Source: Chryseobacterium culicis
Lineage (GTDB): Bacteria > Bacteroidota > Bacteroidia > Flavobacteriales > Weeksellaceae
Direction of reading: 5' to 3'
Assembly (NCBI RefSeq): GCF_002979755.1
Contig: NZ_PCPP01000005.1
Span: 202,214 to 266,213, forward strand
Length of the DNA: 64,000 bases
Position 1 is the stretch's first letter. Every line of letters begins with the position of its first letter. This document shows positions 15,712 through 24,930 of the stretch, one piece after another. The notes beneath the pieces were generated by a model that saw nothing but the letters and a program-made list of their open reading frames with translations, was not told where the DNA came from and made no database searches. The position numbers and the translations under genes were made by a program.

Positions 15712-18348
15712 ATGAAAAAAATTCGACTAAGTGTTAAGCTATTGTTGTTTTGTTCAATTTTTGGTGCGGGTGTAGTATCTGCCCAGCAATATGAACAAAC
15801 CATCAAGGACTATGTTAATTCTGCTCAGGGATCGTTTCAGAGAGTGAATCCGGAGCTTAAAGTATTTAAAATCATTAATGTAGATCCTTCAAAAAGCTTA
15901 AATGGAGATGTTGTAGGGATACAGCAAACAATTAATGGTATTCCTGTTTTTGGAAGCTCTGCCAATGTTTTGATCAGAGATGGAAAAGTTTTAAACTTTG
16001 CAGATACTTTCATTAAAAATTCCCCTTCTGCGATTAAAGGAAAAGAAAAAGGGAAAAAAGAATCATTAGTAGCTGAAACCGTTAAAAAGCTGAACGGTTT
16101 ACCTACTGTTAAAAATGTTGACGGAAAAGAAGAACCTATCCGTGTCAATACGGTTTATTTTGCAAAAAATGGAGAGCTGATTCTGGGTTACCAGTTCTAT
16201 ATTGAAGAAAAAGGAACCGGTAATGTATGGAATACCATCGTCAGTACAGATGACAGCAGCATTTTATACCAGGAAAATACAACTTTATCATGTAATTTTC
16301 ACGATGAAGCTTATGATCACCATAGTTCATCAGAACATAATATTCAGACCTCTTTACCTGAAAATATAGCAACTGCAAATCTGCAGAACCCTGCAAATTT
16401 CGTATTAGTGCCTGATAATGCTTCTTACAACGTGTTTGCATTTCCTACGGAAGCGCCTACGTTTGGAGCAAGGACATTGCTTACCAACCCATGGGATCTG
16501 ACAGCTTCACCGGAAGGATGGCATTCTGACGGAACTAATCATTATACCATAACAAGAGGGAACAACACATTTGCTTATACTGATGAGAGTAATCTCAATA
16601 CTCCACAATTTTCTCCAGATGGAGGGGCAAACAGAGTATTTGATTTTCCTTTAGATATAACAGCCAGTCACACAACATATACTTCGGCAGCAGTAACGAA
16701 TTTATTCTACAATGCGAATAAAACGCATGACGTATTTTATAAATTCGGATTTACAGAATCTGCAAGAAATTATCAGGTAAATAATTTTGGAAACGGAGGA
16801 GTAGGTAATGATCCTGTTCTTGCGGAATCCAGAGATGGTAGTGGTCTTAATAATGCCAACTTTAGCCCGGGTACTGATGGAACAAGCGGAAGAATGCAAA
16901 TGTTCCTTTTTTCACCGAGTGGAAATGTAAGGTATCTTTATTATAATTCACCATCCACTTATACCGCCAGAGCCCCTATTGCTACTACCGCGAATTTTGG
17001 ACCTCAAATTATGGGAAATCCACCTGTAACAGGAGATCTTACTCTTTCTACACCTGCTGACGCATGTACTGCAGTGACTGCCGGAAGCCTTGTAGGAAAG
17101 ATAGCAGTAGTCAATGCTGCAGGATGTGGTTTTGCTGTTAAAACAAAGAATTTACAGAATGCAGGGGCAGTAGGAGTTATACAATACCACCCGTCAAGTA
17201 ATACTCCTGTAGGAATGGGAGGAGCGGATGCTTCCATCACAATCCCTACCATTATGGTGGGTATGTCAGAAGGTCAGTTCCTGGTGAATGACCTAACTAA
17301 CGGAACTGTTGGTAATGCTACATTGAAAACAGATGCCGTTTACAAAGATGCAAGTTTAGATAACGGAGTAATCAGCCACGAGTACGGTCATGGTATTTCC
17401 AATCGTCTTACCGGAACAGGAAGCTCTTGTTTGTCTTTTATTTCGTCTAATGAGCAGATGGGTGAAGGATGGTCAGACTTCTTCGCTTTGATGATGACAA
17501 CCAGACCGGGAGATACTTCTTCTATGGCCAGAGGTGTAGGAACTTTCGTTTCAGGACAGACTACTACCGGTGGAGGAATAAGACCTGCAAAATATTCACC
17601 TGACTTTGCCATCAATGATTATACTTATGGCCGTACCAACGGGATGAAAATAAGTACAACTATTTCAGGAATAGCAGTTACAGTGCCTGATGTTCACAGT
17701 ATCGGATTTATCTGGGCTTCCATGCTTTGGGACCTTAACTGGAAATATGTAGAAAAATACGGATACAACAGTAACGTTCTTGCAGATGCGAACAGTGGAA
17801 GTGCACGAGTACTTCAGTTGGTCGTAGATGCTCTTAAATTACAGCAATGTAACCCAACTTTCATACAGGGAAGAAATGCGATTCTTGCTGCAGAAATGGC
17901 AAAAACAAATGGGGTAGATAAATGTATGATTTGGAATGTATTCGCTAAAAGAGGGTTAGGGGTTAATGCATCTGCAGGAGCTCTTAATGGTTTAGCAATG
18001 GGTGCTAATCAGCCTTTACCGGAAATGAGTGATCAGGTGGAAGACTTTACTGTTCCTGCAGAATGTGCTGCATTGGCGGTAAAAGAAATTAATAATTCTA
18101 AAGGAATATCCATCTATCCAAATCCTGTAAGAAATGAATTCACGATAAAAACACCGTCAGATGTTAATCTGTCAGGAATTACAACTGTTTCTATCTTTGA
18201 TTTTACAGGAAAACTGATTTCTAAAGAAAGTATCAACCTTAATAAGCAAAATACCATCAGTGCAGAAAAACTGATCAATGGTGCTTATATTGTGAAAGTT
18301 AGCAATGAATCAATTGACTATTCTCAAAAGATTATCGTTTCAAAATAG
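15712..18348 (+). CDS. T9SS-secreted M36 (fungalysin-like) metallopeptidase
   Basis: An 878-residue secreted protease. It has a signal peptide ending VSAQQ, an FTP-type propeptide (about residues 40-190), and a catalytic domain with zinc motif HEYGH at 556-560 and downstream glutamate in GEGWSDFF. A PA (protease-associated) domain near residues 440-520 is inserted before the zinc motif. A C-terminal T9SS type A sorting domain begins at SIYPNPV (about 800) and ends in KIIVSK. It degrades extracellular protein. It interrupts the pigment cluster and has no obvious role in it; it has its own terminator. Confidence 0.92.
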   Translation: MKKIRLSVKLLLFCSIFGAGVVSAQQYEQTIKDYVNSAQGSFQRVNPELKVFKIINVDPSKSLNGDVVGIQQTINGIPVFGSSANVLIRDGKVLNFADTFIKNSPSAIKGKEKGKKESLVAETVKKLNGLPTVKNVDGKEEPIRVNTVYFAKNGELILGYQFYIEEKGTGNVWNTIVSTDDSSILYQENTTLSCNFHDEAYDHHSSSEHNIQTSLPENIATANLQNPANFVLVPDNASYNVFAFPTEAPTFGARTLLTNPWDLTASPEGWHSDGTNHYTITRGNNTFAYTDESNLNTPQFSPDGGANRVFDFPLDITASHTTYTSAAVTNLFYNANKTHDVFYKFGFTESARNYQVNNFGNGGVGNDPVLAESRDGSGLNNANFSPGTDGTSGRMQMFLFSPSGNVRYLYYNSPSTYTARAPIATTANFGPQIMGNPPVTGDLTLSTPADACTAVTAGSLVGKIAVVNAAGCGFAVKTKNLQNAGAVGVIQYHPSSNTPVGMGGADASITIPTIMVGMSEGQFLVNDLTNGTVGNATLKTDAVYKDASLDNGVISHEYGHGISNRLTGTGSSCLSFISSNEQMGEGWSDFFALMMTTRPGDTSSMARGVGTFVSGQTTTGGGIRPAKYSPDFAINDYTYGRTNGMKISTTISGIAVTVPDVHSIGFIWASMLWDLNWKYVEKYGYNSNVLADANSGSARVLQLVVDALKLQQCNPTFIQGRNAILAAEMAKTNGVDKCMIWNVFAKRGLGVNASAGALNGLAMGANQPLPEMSDQVEDFTVPAECAALAVKEINNSKGISIYPNPVRNEFTIKTPSDVNLSGITTVSIFDFTGKLISKESINLNKQNTISAEKLINGAYIVKVSNESIDYSQKIIVSK

Positions 18349-18373
18349 GAAATAATAATAACTAATTGTGATG

Positions 18374-18401
18374 AGCCTGGAACATTGTTCCGGGCTTTTT
18401 T
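18374..18401. terminator. Intrinsic terminator after the M36 protease gene
   Basis: AGCCTGGAACA pairs with TGTTCCGGGCT (one G-U), followed by a T run. It lies between the convergent genes ending at 18348 (plus) and 18400 (minus). Confidence 0.8.
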
Positions 18402-19572
18402 AGTTGTTTTCCGGGCTTACTTTATTCAGGAACAGAAAAGAGGCTATCCCTGCAAGAGCAGAAAGTGTTGTACTTAAGATGAAACTGCCGATAACGTATT
18501 GCAGAAGATTGTTTTTGATCAGCTCAAAATTTAAATCCTGGCTTAAAATATCACTGTCACCACTTACAAATGGTGCTCCTAAAAATAGAGAAGCGGCAAT
18601 GATAAAAGGAATAAAAGGGGGAAGACTTACATTGGAGGCTACAAATGCAAGTACTTTGTTGAGCTTAAAGAGTACAGATAGACTGATGACCAGAAGCGTC
18701 TGAAATCCCCAAAAAGGAGAAAGCCCTATAAAAACTCCCAGCGCTATAGAAAATGCCTTTGTACGGTTGCTCCCGTCACTTTCTAAGACATCTTCCTGTA
18801 TGAATCTTTTAAAGCTTTTTTTTTTGAAATTATTCACGAAATTTCTCGGAATAATATAAAGCAGGGTAATCGTCACCAAAATCGTATTCAGAATACTGAT
18901 TCTCGTAAAATCCTTGAAAGGTCTGAAGTGGGAAACCCGTTCTGCCGGATCATATAAAACCCTGATCGGTACATTTTTTACCGGAACATGTCTCCAGGCA
19001 GTTCTTACAATGATTTCGATTTCAAATTCAAACTTGGGGGTAAAATATTTCTTTGGAATTCTATGTAAAGGATAAAGTCTGTATCCGGATTGGGTATCTT
19101 CCAGTTTTATACCAGTTTCAAACCAGAACCAGAAGTTGGAAAAACGGTTTCCAAAGCTGCTTTTCTTGGGAATACCATCCTGAGACATATTTCTGTTTCC
19201 AATCAGAAGAACTTCTTCTTTTTCCTGAAGAAGCGCCTCTACGAATACCGGAATATCATCCGGATAATGCTGTCCGTCCGAATCAATGGTGATGGCATAA
19301 TCATACCCGGATTTTTTTGCTGCTCTAAAACCTGTTTTAAGGGCATTTCCTTTTCCTTTGTTCTCTGGTAAAGAGATTACCGTAATCTGAGGATATTGGC
19401 CAAGGATCTGAGGGGTAGAATCTGTGGAACCATCATTGACCACAATAATACTTCCGGTGTAGTTGAGAACACCGTCAATAACCCTGTTCAGAGTCTTTTC
19501 ATTATTGTAGGTAGGTATTAAAATGCATATCTTCTTTTCAGAAATTGCATTTTGAACTTCAGCAAGGGACAT
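18400..19572 (-). CDS. Family 2 glycosyltransferase fused to a DUF2062 membrane domain
   Basis: A 390-residue protein. Residues 15-230 form a GT2 domain like dolichyl-phosphate mannose synthase (IPTYNNEKTL, VVNDGSTDST, metal site DSDGQH). The C-terminal ~140 residues form a DUF2062 domain with several membrane helices. Glycosyl- and acyltransferase-like proteins of this sort recur in aryl polyene clusters. The acceptor is unknown; modifying the pigment or a lipid carrier is plausible. It is the last gene of the block B minus-strand run, four bases after the preceding gene. Confidence 0.85.
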   Translation of the reverse strand: MSLAEVQNAISEKKICILIPTYNNEKTLNRVIDGVLNYTGSIIVVNDGSTDSTPQILGQYPQITVISLPENKGKGNALKTGFRAAKKSGYDYAITIDSDGQHYPDDIPVFVEALLQEKEEVLLIGNRNMSQDGIPKKSSFGNRFSNFWFWFETGIKLEDTQSGYRLYPLHRIPKKYFTPKFEFEIEIIVRTAWRHVPVKNVPIRVLYDPAERVSHFRPFKDFTRISILNTILVTITLLYIIPRNFVNNFKKKSFKRFIQEDVLESDGSNRTKAFSIALGVFIGLSPFWGFQTLLVISLSVLFKLNKVLAFVASNVSLPPFIPFIIAASLFLGAPFVSGDSDILSQDLNFELIKNNLLQYVIGSFILSTTLSALAGIASFLFLNKVSPENN

Positions 19573-19576
19573 TTTT

Positions 19577-20053
19577 TTATTTTAAAGTGGCTCTTTCCGC
19601 CTCTGTAATGGTTTTAGATTGCATAGCAAACCTTTTGATATAGCCTTTTAATGCAGTATTCTGTTTGCTGTAATTATTCAACAGGAAAGCTTTATCATCC
19701 TTTAGGCTTCCGCGGTAGCCTACAATTTTCGGAATATTTTCCTGAACGCTTAATCTGATCAGACGTAATTCTGCATTATTAGGATTACTTTTGATAACGC
19801 TTTCAAGACTTGTTGCTCCTGTTTTTACCAGTGATTTTCTGTTACTTTTAGCAATTTTTGCCTCCATAATCTTCGCTGCTGCCTTGTAGCCTACAGTGAC
19901 TGCATCAGAACCGGATTGTTTATCCGCAGTTTCAATGAAGTTTTGGGTATTGCCATTAGATTCATTGGCTTTAGCATAGCTGTTTCTCAATGTTTCAAGA
20001 TCCGACTGAAAGAAAAAAACAAATGCCGCTAAGAATGATAAGATTAGTTTCAT
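19577..20053 (-). CDS. Small secreted protein of unknown function (pigment cluster)
   Basis: A 158-residue protein with a hydrophobic signal sequence (MKLILSFLAAFVFFFQ). The mature part is predicted mostly helical and rich in Lys, Asn and Ser; I see no catalytic motif and recognise no named family. It is tightly packed: its ATG overlaps the stop of the dehydratase-like gene upstream, and it ends four bases before the glycosyltransferase gene. A periplasmic accessory role in pigment handling is a guess from position alone. Confidence 0.72.
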   Translation of the reverse strand: MKLILSFLAAFVFFFQSDLETLRNSYAKANESNGNTQNFIETADKQSGSDAVTVGYKAAAKIMEAKIAKSNRKSLVKTGATSLESVIKSNPNNAELRLIRLSVQENIPKIVGYRGSLKDDKAFLLNNYSKQNTALKGYIKRFAMQSKTITEAERATLK

Positions 20054-20430
20054 GATGGTATTTTTTTATAGCTTACAGACAATTTCAATGCAATAGTCTC
20101 GCCAAAAGAAGTTGCGTTTTTTACTTTAACGTCTTCTCCATTTTCAGCAATATCAAGTTGAAGAATCAAATCAGGTGTTTCAAACGGATTGATAATTGCC
20201 ATAAATTTTACATTCGAAGCTGTTTTAAGGAATAATTTTGAACCTGTAAATTCTTCTGTCAGCTCTTTAATGATCTGCATCATACAAACACCAGGTGTTA
20301 CCGGATTCCCAGGAAAATGTCCTTTAAAAATCTCGTGGTCTTTATTCAGATGGATATGAGCGGTAAACTTTCCGTCTTCTGTCTTATCGTATGATGTTAA
20401 TGTGTAAAAGTCTGTAAGAATGGTTTGCAT
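20050..20430 (-). CDS. 3-hydroxyacyl-ACP dehydratase-like hotdog protein (ApeI-like), Glu replaced by Gln
   Basis: A 126-residue FabZ-type hotdog protein. The catalytic-His segment is intact: H38 in KGHFPGNPVTPGV. At the position of the second catalytic residue (14 residues after the His, Glu in FabZ) it has Gln (Q52). It probably dehydrates beta-hydroxyacyl intermediates of the polyene, perhaps together with the Glu-containing but His-lacking hotdog proteins at 31903 and 32354. It overlaps the next gene in an ATGA arrangement. The 81-base gap upstream separates it from the lipoprotein gene. Confidence 0.82.
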   Translation of the reverse strand: MQTILTDFYTLTSYDKTEDGKFTAHIHLNKDHEIFKGHFPGNPVTPGVCMMQIIKELTEEFTGSKLFLKTASNVKFMAIINPFETPDLILQLDIAENGEDVKVKNATSFGETIALKLSVSYKKIPS

Positions 20431-20511
20431 GATCTTATTTTTTAAGATTAAATGTACAATACAATCTGATCTGAAAAGAACTCAAATATGGTACGATTTC
20501 CCTGTTGGAAC

Positions 20512-21147
20512 TTATTCTGTTTCGGTTATTTGAACTAGTTTTATATTGATCTTAAAGTCTTTGTGCTGTAGATTTAAGCTATCCGCGAAGATATGCTTTT
20601 TTGCATCAAAAGTAAAATCGATTTTTTCCTTGTTATTTTTCGTGTAAATGATCTGTTTCAATAAATTGTTTTCTTTACTGAAGAATAAATAATACCTTTT
20701 ATTCTCAATTTTAGAAAGATAAATTTTCGCATTTTCATTCTCAAAACTTTCGCTTACCGGATATTGTTTTTTCAGAAGCTGCTGAAAATCGTTCTTCAGG
20801 AAATTAATAACGATTTTTTTATCCAGGTCAGGAAGTACATAATTCAATTTGAAATTATTCTCAGAAACCTCAAAATCAATTAGTTTGTTCCCGAAATCTG
20901 ATGTTAAAGCAACACGATGGGTTGTTTCATTCAATTTTTTGATGATCAGAATCCCGCTCACATGGTTTTTATAAATGTCCATCTGGCATTTGTATACATA
21001 ATCTTCGCCTGAAGAGAAGTATAAGTTTTCAACCATCTTTTCAGACGGGGAAACAGGCTTTACTCCCGTTAGCTTATACGTTTTACAGGAAACTGCCAGA
21101 ATGAGAATCAGGCTATAGAGTAAACTCTGACGCAGGAATTGAAGCAT
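20512..21147 (-). CDS. Outer-membrane-type lipoprotein, LolB-like in position, unknown family
   Basis: A 211-residue lipoprotein with lipobox LAVSC (C21). The longer frame begins at TTG 21171, but ATG 21147 gives a canonical short signal peptide and is chosen; even so it overlaps the LolA-like gene by 35 bases. The mature part is beta-rich (many alternating Ile/Lys/Asn) and would suit a lipid-binding fold. Being coupled to a LolA-like gene suggests a LolB-like partner that receives a hydrophobic cargo, perhaps the pigment. No direct sequence proof of LolB homology can be given here. Confidence 0.72.
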   Translation of the reverse strand: MLQFLRQSLLYSLILILAVSCKTYKLTGVKPVSPSEKMVENLYFSSGEDYVYKCQMDIYKNHVSGILIIKKLNETTHRVALTSDFGNKLIDFEVSENNFKLNYVLPDLDKKIVINFLKNDFQQLLKKQYPVSESFENENAKIYLSKIENKRYYLFFSKENNLLKQIIYTKNNKEKIDFTFDAKKHIFADSLNLQHKDFKINIKLVQITETE

Positions 21148-21739
21148 TGACCTTGGTGTTTTTGAAAACAATATTCGTAGTATCTCCGGAAGCTTCAGTC
21201 ATATTTACCTGAGAAACCGTCGACTGGTTCTTAGGGAAATACAGCTCAATCTGTTTGATGTATTTCAACAGTTGGGATGTTTTAGGAATAAACTTGGCCA
21301 CATTATAATTTCCGTTCTTGAAGTACGTTACCGTAAATTCAGGATCATTGAACATGGTTCCGTTTGAACTTCCTACAATCAGTTTATTGATTTTTTCAAA
21401 TGTTTTGCTCTTGGCATCTACAGAAGATTTTTTCCCCTGATCATTGATGTAGATCTTATTGCTTTTAAAAACAATACTGTACTGATAAGGTTTAGTATAC
21501 TTCCAGCTCAGCATATTGGGAGTCTGTAATGACATTTTTCCATAGGTAACAATGCTTTTATCCAGAAAATCCATTTTTTTGGTCTGGGTAAAATCACTTT
21601 GTAATGTTTTGATCTCTTTGGTCTCTGAAGAAACCTTCGATACAAATGCTTTGGCTTCAGCTCCTGACATTGCCGTGTTTTGTGCAAAAAAGAAACCTGA
21701 AACCAGTAAGAATGCTCCGAAAGCAATATTTTTAATCAT
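21113..21739 (-). CDS. LolA-like periplasmic lipoprotein carrier homologue (pigment cluster)
   Basis: A 208-residue protein with signal peptide (MIKNIAFGAFLLVSGFFFAQ) and the LolA fold pattern: SDFTQTKKM near residue 48, YGKMSLQTPNMLSWKYTKPYQYSIVF near 65-92, and later INKLIVG. LolA carries lipoproteins through the periplasm; pathway-specific copies are common in aryl polyene clusters, where they are thought to ferry the pigment lipid to the outer membrane. It overlaps the polysaccharide deacetylase gene by 8 bases and the lipoprotein gene by 35, indicating one operon. Confidence 0.88.
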   Translation of the reverse strand: MIKNIAFGAFLLVSGFFFAQNTAMSGAEAKAFVSKVSSETKEIKTLQSDFTQTKKMDFLDKSIVTYGKMSLQTPNMLSWKYTKPYQYSIVFKSNKIYINDQGKKSSVDAKSKTFEKINKLIVGSSNGTMFNDPEFTVTYFKNGNYNVAKFIPKTSQLLKYIKQIELYFPKNQSTVSQVNMTEASGDTTNIVFKNTKVNASIPASEFTL

Positions 21740-22487
21740 TTCTATTTGAATTTATAACTGTATCAACGGTAAAGGTTGAATATTTTTTGTCCTTCAAAAA
21801 TACTAATAAATCTATCAGAACACGATAAGTCTTTTCCGAAGTATCATGAAGCAGGATAATGCTCCCTTTTTTTAAGTCTTTGGTAACTCTGGTATAGATT
21901 TTCTTTTCATCATCAATGATGGTGTCTAAGGAACGGACATTCCATCCGATACTTTTTTTATGTGTTCTTTTAATCGCTTTCGCAATATTGGGATTTGTCA
22001 CTCCGAAAGGTGGCCTGTAGAGATGGGTGCTGATATTTCCAACGTTCTTCATGATTGCATCACATTTTTCAATTTCCTCAATCATTTTTGAAGTAGATAA
22101 AAATCCGGTGGAATTGGAATGTGATAACGTATGATTTCCGATCGTATGGCCTTCAGCAATAATTCTCTGAAACGTTTCCGGATATTTTTCGATCTGTTTC
22201 CCAATACAGAAAAAGGTGGCTTTTACCTGATGTTCCTTAAGTAAGTCTAAAAATTTCGGGGTAAACTCGGTAGGCCCGTCATCAAAAGTAAGAGCTACTT
22301 CTTTAAATTTGGTGCGTTTATGAGTAAGGCTGTTGACAAAATATCCCAGTTCAATATCAAAAGAACCCCAAACTACAATTGCAGAAAAAGCAAAAAAACA
22401 AAATAGATACACCCAAAAACTTCCGTGAAACGCATAAATAAAAGCGTTACAGAAAAGATAGAAGAGGATGAATGGATAGTGTTTCAT
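21732..22487 (-). CDS. Polysaccharide deacetylase (NodB-like, CE4), membrane-anchored
   Basis: A 251-residue protein with two hydrophobic N-terminal segments (about residues 1-45) and a NodB domain: ALTFDDGP (metal/catalytic Asp pair), HTLSHSN (metal histidines), RPPFGVTNP and a late ILLHD. The family removes acyl groups from N-acetylated sugars using a divalent metal. Within the pigment cluster its substrate is unknown. It overlaps the LolA-like gene by 8 bases. The 171 bases upstream contain a repeat element rather than an evident promoter. Confidence 0.85.
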   Translation of the reverse strand: MKHYPFILFYLFCNAFIYAFHGSFWVYLFCFFAFSAIVVWGSFDIELGYFVNSLTHKRTKFKEVALTFDDGPTEFTPKFLDLLKEHQVKATFFCIGKQIEKYPETFQRIIAEGHTIGNHTLSHSNSTGFLSTSKMIEEIEKCDAIMKNVGNISTHLYRPPFGVTNPNIAKAIKRTHKKSIGWNVRSLDTIIDDEKKIYTRVTKDLKKGSIILLHDTSEKTYRVLIDLLVFLKDKKYSTFTVDTVINSNRND

Positions 22488-22536
22488 TGCTGATTACTTT
22501 TTTATATTGTTGATTAATTGGAAACCTCTGTTGTAC

Positions 22537-22630
22537 TTTGTCACTCCGTAGGGGTCTAAACTAATTTAGATTACACGCTCCACTTCAGAACCTTGTTCGC
22601 AGACCTTTGGTCTGTGCTCTGAATGACAAA
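22537..22630. repeat. Small intergenic element with terminal inverted repeats
   Basis: A 94-base stretch is bounded by TTTGTCA (22537-22543) and its complement TGACAAA (22624-22630). Inside are nested inverted repeats: TTCAGA/TCTGAA and CAGACC-TTT-GGTCTG. It sits in the gap between the deacetylase and CLF-like genes of block B and looks like a miniature interspersed repeat. Confidence 0.55.
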
Positions 22631-22658
22631 TAGACCGTATAATTTTCAATTTCAACAA

Positions 22659-23720
22659 TTATGCCTTTTCCAGTAATACCAAACTGTGATCATCACCTCC
22701 CAGATGATTGTAGAGAAGTATATTCTTCACACTTTCTTTTTTCTCAGTGTTGATCATCATAACCTCCGGGATCTGCTGTTCCTTAAGGATATGACAGGCT
22801 ATAAACGTTGAAAAACCACTGGCTGTATTGAATTCACCACTCAGATGTTTATAATACAGCTGCGCTGAATCCGGAAAAAGATCCATTGCTTTAGTATAAT
22901 ACATATCTGAATTTGCATCTCCACTGAACCCTAAAATAACCGCATCAATATGATTGTGGGAAAGATTGTTTTGAGCTAAAAAATTCTGGATGAAATCTTT
23001 TACTTCATTCAATTCCACCTTATTGCTGATTTGGATATTCTTAAGCTTGGCGTAAGAGTTTTCAGTCTTGTTTTTTCCTACAACAAAGAAACTTGCCCCT
23101 TCACCCCAGATTACTCCATTGGTAGTGGAATTGAAGTAGTCAACGGGAAGATCTGTTTCTTTTTTGATGGTATTATTCAAACAGTAAAGCTCCATTGTTC
23201 TGTCGGTCTGTTCATCTGTAGATCCTACAAGAACATTTTCTGCTTCTCCGTCATTGATCTGAAGCTGAGCATCCAATAATGAAAACTCCAGTGAGGAAGA
23301 AGTATTTACATAGGTGAAGTTGTAAGCATGACATTGCAATCCCAGAGCAATCTGTCCTGCTACCGTATTGTGAGTAGACTGAATAAAAAAGGTAGGAGTA
23401 AGAAACTCTTCATGATTATCAATCACATTTTTCAGGAACTTTTCAGAATCCTGTGAACAGCCCATTCCGGTTCCTACGATGATGGCATCCGGTTGTTCAA
23501 TACCGGCTTCCTTCAATGCGTAATTTGATGCTACAGAACTCATTTTTACTGTTTTAGACATTCTTCTGATCATTGCAGGCGGAATGAACTCTTTATAATT
23601 GGGTTCTATCGCTTTAATGATGTTTGAAGAATTCCTGGGAGTAAGGTTCTGTAGAATATTGTCGTTTAAAGTGTCCTGAACTGAGATACAGGATGCACTG
23701 TTGATGTATACTGTACTCAT
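22659..23720 (-). CDS. Chain-length-factor-like ketosynthase homologue without active-site cysteine
   Basis: A 353-residue thiolase-fold protein resembling the N-terminal beta-ketoacyl synthase domain. Where active ketosynthases have TAC(S/A)S, this one has NTSSSLEF (residues 139-146), so the nucleophilic Cys is missing. The C-terminal histidine motifs (HGT, GH) are also not evident. This is the pattern of a chain-length factor that pairs with an active ketosynthase, as ApeC does with ApeO. It overlaps the active ketosynthase gene (23717) by four bases, which supports the pairing. Confidence 0.82.
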   Translation of the reverse strand: MSTVYINSASCISVQDTLNDNILQNLTPRNSSNIIKAIEPNYKEFIPPAMIRRMSKTVKMSSVASNYALKEAGIEQPDAIIVGTGMGCSQDSEKFLKNVIDNHEEFLTPTFFIQSTHNTVAGQIALGLQCHAYNFTYVNTSSSLEFSLLDAQLQINDGEAENVLVGSTDEQTDRTMELYCLNNTIKKETDLPVDYFNSTTNGVIWGEGASFFVVGKNKTENSYAKLKNIQISNKVELNEVKDFIQNFLAQNNLSHNHIDAVILGFSGDANSDMYYTKAMDLFPDSAQLYYKHLSGEFNTASGFSTFIACHILKEQQIPEVMMINTEKKESVKNILLYNHLGGDDHSLVLLEKA

Positions 23721-24916
23721 GATTTTGAGAAAATTAAAGTTGAACAGTTTCCTCCAAATCCAAATGAATTGGAAAGCACATGATGGATGCTTTTCTCTTT
23801 TAATTCAGTAACCGGAGTGAGATCAAACTCTTCCATTTTTGTTTTGAAATTCAGGTTGGGGAAAATAAGGCTGTTTTGCATTGCTAAGATTGAAAATACC
23901 GCTTCAATTCCTGCTGCCGCTGCCAAAGTATGACCTGTAAATGCTTTTGTAGAACTGAATTCAGGTACCTGGTTTTCACCGAAGATTCTGATCATGGCAA
24001 TTCCTTCTGATAAATCATTATTAGGAGTTGCTGTTCCGTGAACATTGATGTAATCTATATTTTCTTTATCTAATCCGGAGATTTTCAGGGCTTGCTGCAT
24101 GGCTAAAAATGCCCCTTGCCCGTTTTCTGAAGAGGCTGTCTGATGGTGTGCATCATTCGCATTTCCATATCCGGAAAGATAAGCCAGGACTTTTTTGTTT
24201 TCTTTTTTGACTATCTCTTCAGATTCAAGAACTAAGAAAGCGGCTGCTTCTCCAAGGTTCAATCCTTTTCTGTTGTTGTCAAAAGGAGTGTTATAGGAAT
24301 CCGTAAGAATCATCAGGGTATTGAATCCATTTAAGGTAAACTTTGAAAGGGAATCTGTTCCCCCGACAATGACACGGTCCAAAACTCCGTTTTTGATCAG
24401 TTTAGCGCCCATCATAATCGCATTGGCTGCCGATGAGCAGGCTGTACTGATGGTAGAAACCATGCCTTTCAATCCTAAATAATCAGCAATTGCCAATGAG
24501 GAATTTCCGGCATCGTGAGCGTCAATATATTTTTGCTTTTCAGGGAAGTCTTCGTAAGAGTAGAAATATTTTTCAGTAATATCCATTCCTCCTACACTGG
24601 TAGAAGAGATCAGCCCGGTTTTGTAACCATTGATATCTGAAATACCTGCACTTTCTACAGCTTCTTTTGCAGCAATCATTCCCAATAAAGAAGTTCTGGT
24701 TACATTGTTGTCTTCATCAAGCTGAAGTTTCTGTACAAGTTCTTTATTGGATAATTTTATTTCACCTGTTTTAATGATTCCGGCATGGCGGGTTTCAAAC
24801 ATTTCGATATCTGAAATTCCGTGTTTTCCGGTTTCTAATGAAATAAAATTTTCCTCCACATTGTTTCCAATGGAGGAAATGATGCCCATTCCCGTTATGG
24901 CAATTTTTTGACTCAT
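23717..24916 (-). CDS. Beta-ketoacyl-ACP synthase, FabF type, partner of the CLF-like protein
   Basis: A 399-residue ketosynthase with the full triad C160 (STACSS), H293 (NVHGTATP) and H329 (FTGHT). It probably forms a heterodimer with the CLF-like protein encoded immediately downstream (four-base overlap), making the main polyene-extending enzyme in the manner of ApeO:ApeC. Upstream is an AT-rich palindromic repeat and then the second ACP gene. Confidence 0.92.
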   Translation of the reverse strand: MSQKIAITGMGIISSIGNNVEENFISLETGKHGISDIEMFETRHAGIIKTGEIKLSNKELVQKLQLDEDNNVTRTSLLGMIAAKEAVESAGISDINGYKTGLISSTSVGGMDITEKYFYSYEDFPEKQKYIDAHDAGNSSLAIADYLGLKGMVSTISTACSSAANAIMMGAKLIKNGVLDRVIVGGTDSLSKFTLNGFNTLMILTDSYNTPFDNNRKGLNLGEAAAFLVLESEEIVKKENKKVLAYLSGYGNANDAHHQTASSENGQGAFLAMQQALKISGLDKENIDYINVHGTATPNNDLSEGIAMIRIFGENQVPEFSSTKAFTGHTLAAAAGIEAVFSILAMQNSLIFPNLNFKTKMEEFDLTPVTELKEKSIHHVLSNSFGFGGNCSTLIFSKS

Positions 24917-24930
24917 GGTATTAAATAATA

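Noticed and set aside
21148..21171. Longer N-terminus of the lipoprotein from TTG 21171
   Set aside because: ATG 21147 gives a standard lipoprotein signal; the TTG start would add eight residues and more overlap with the LolA-like gene.
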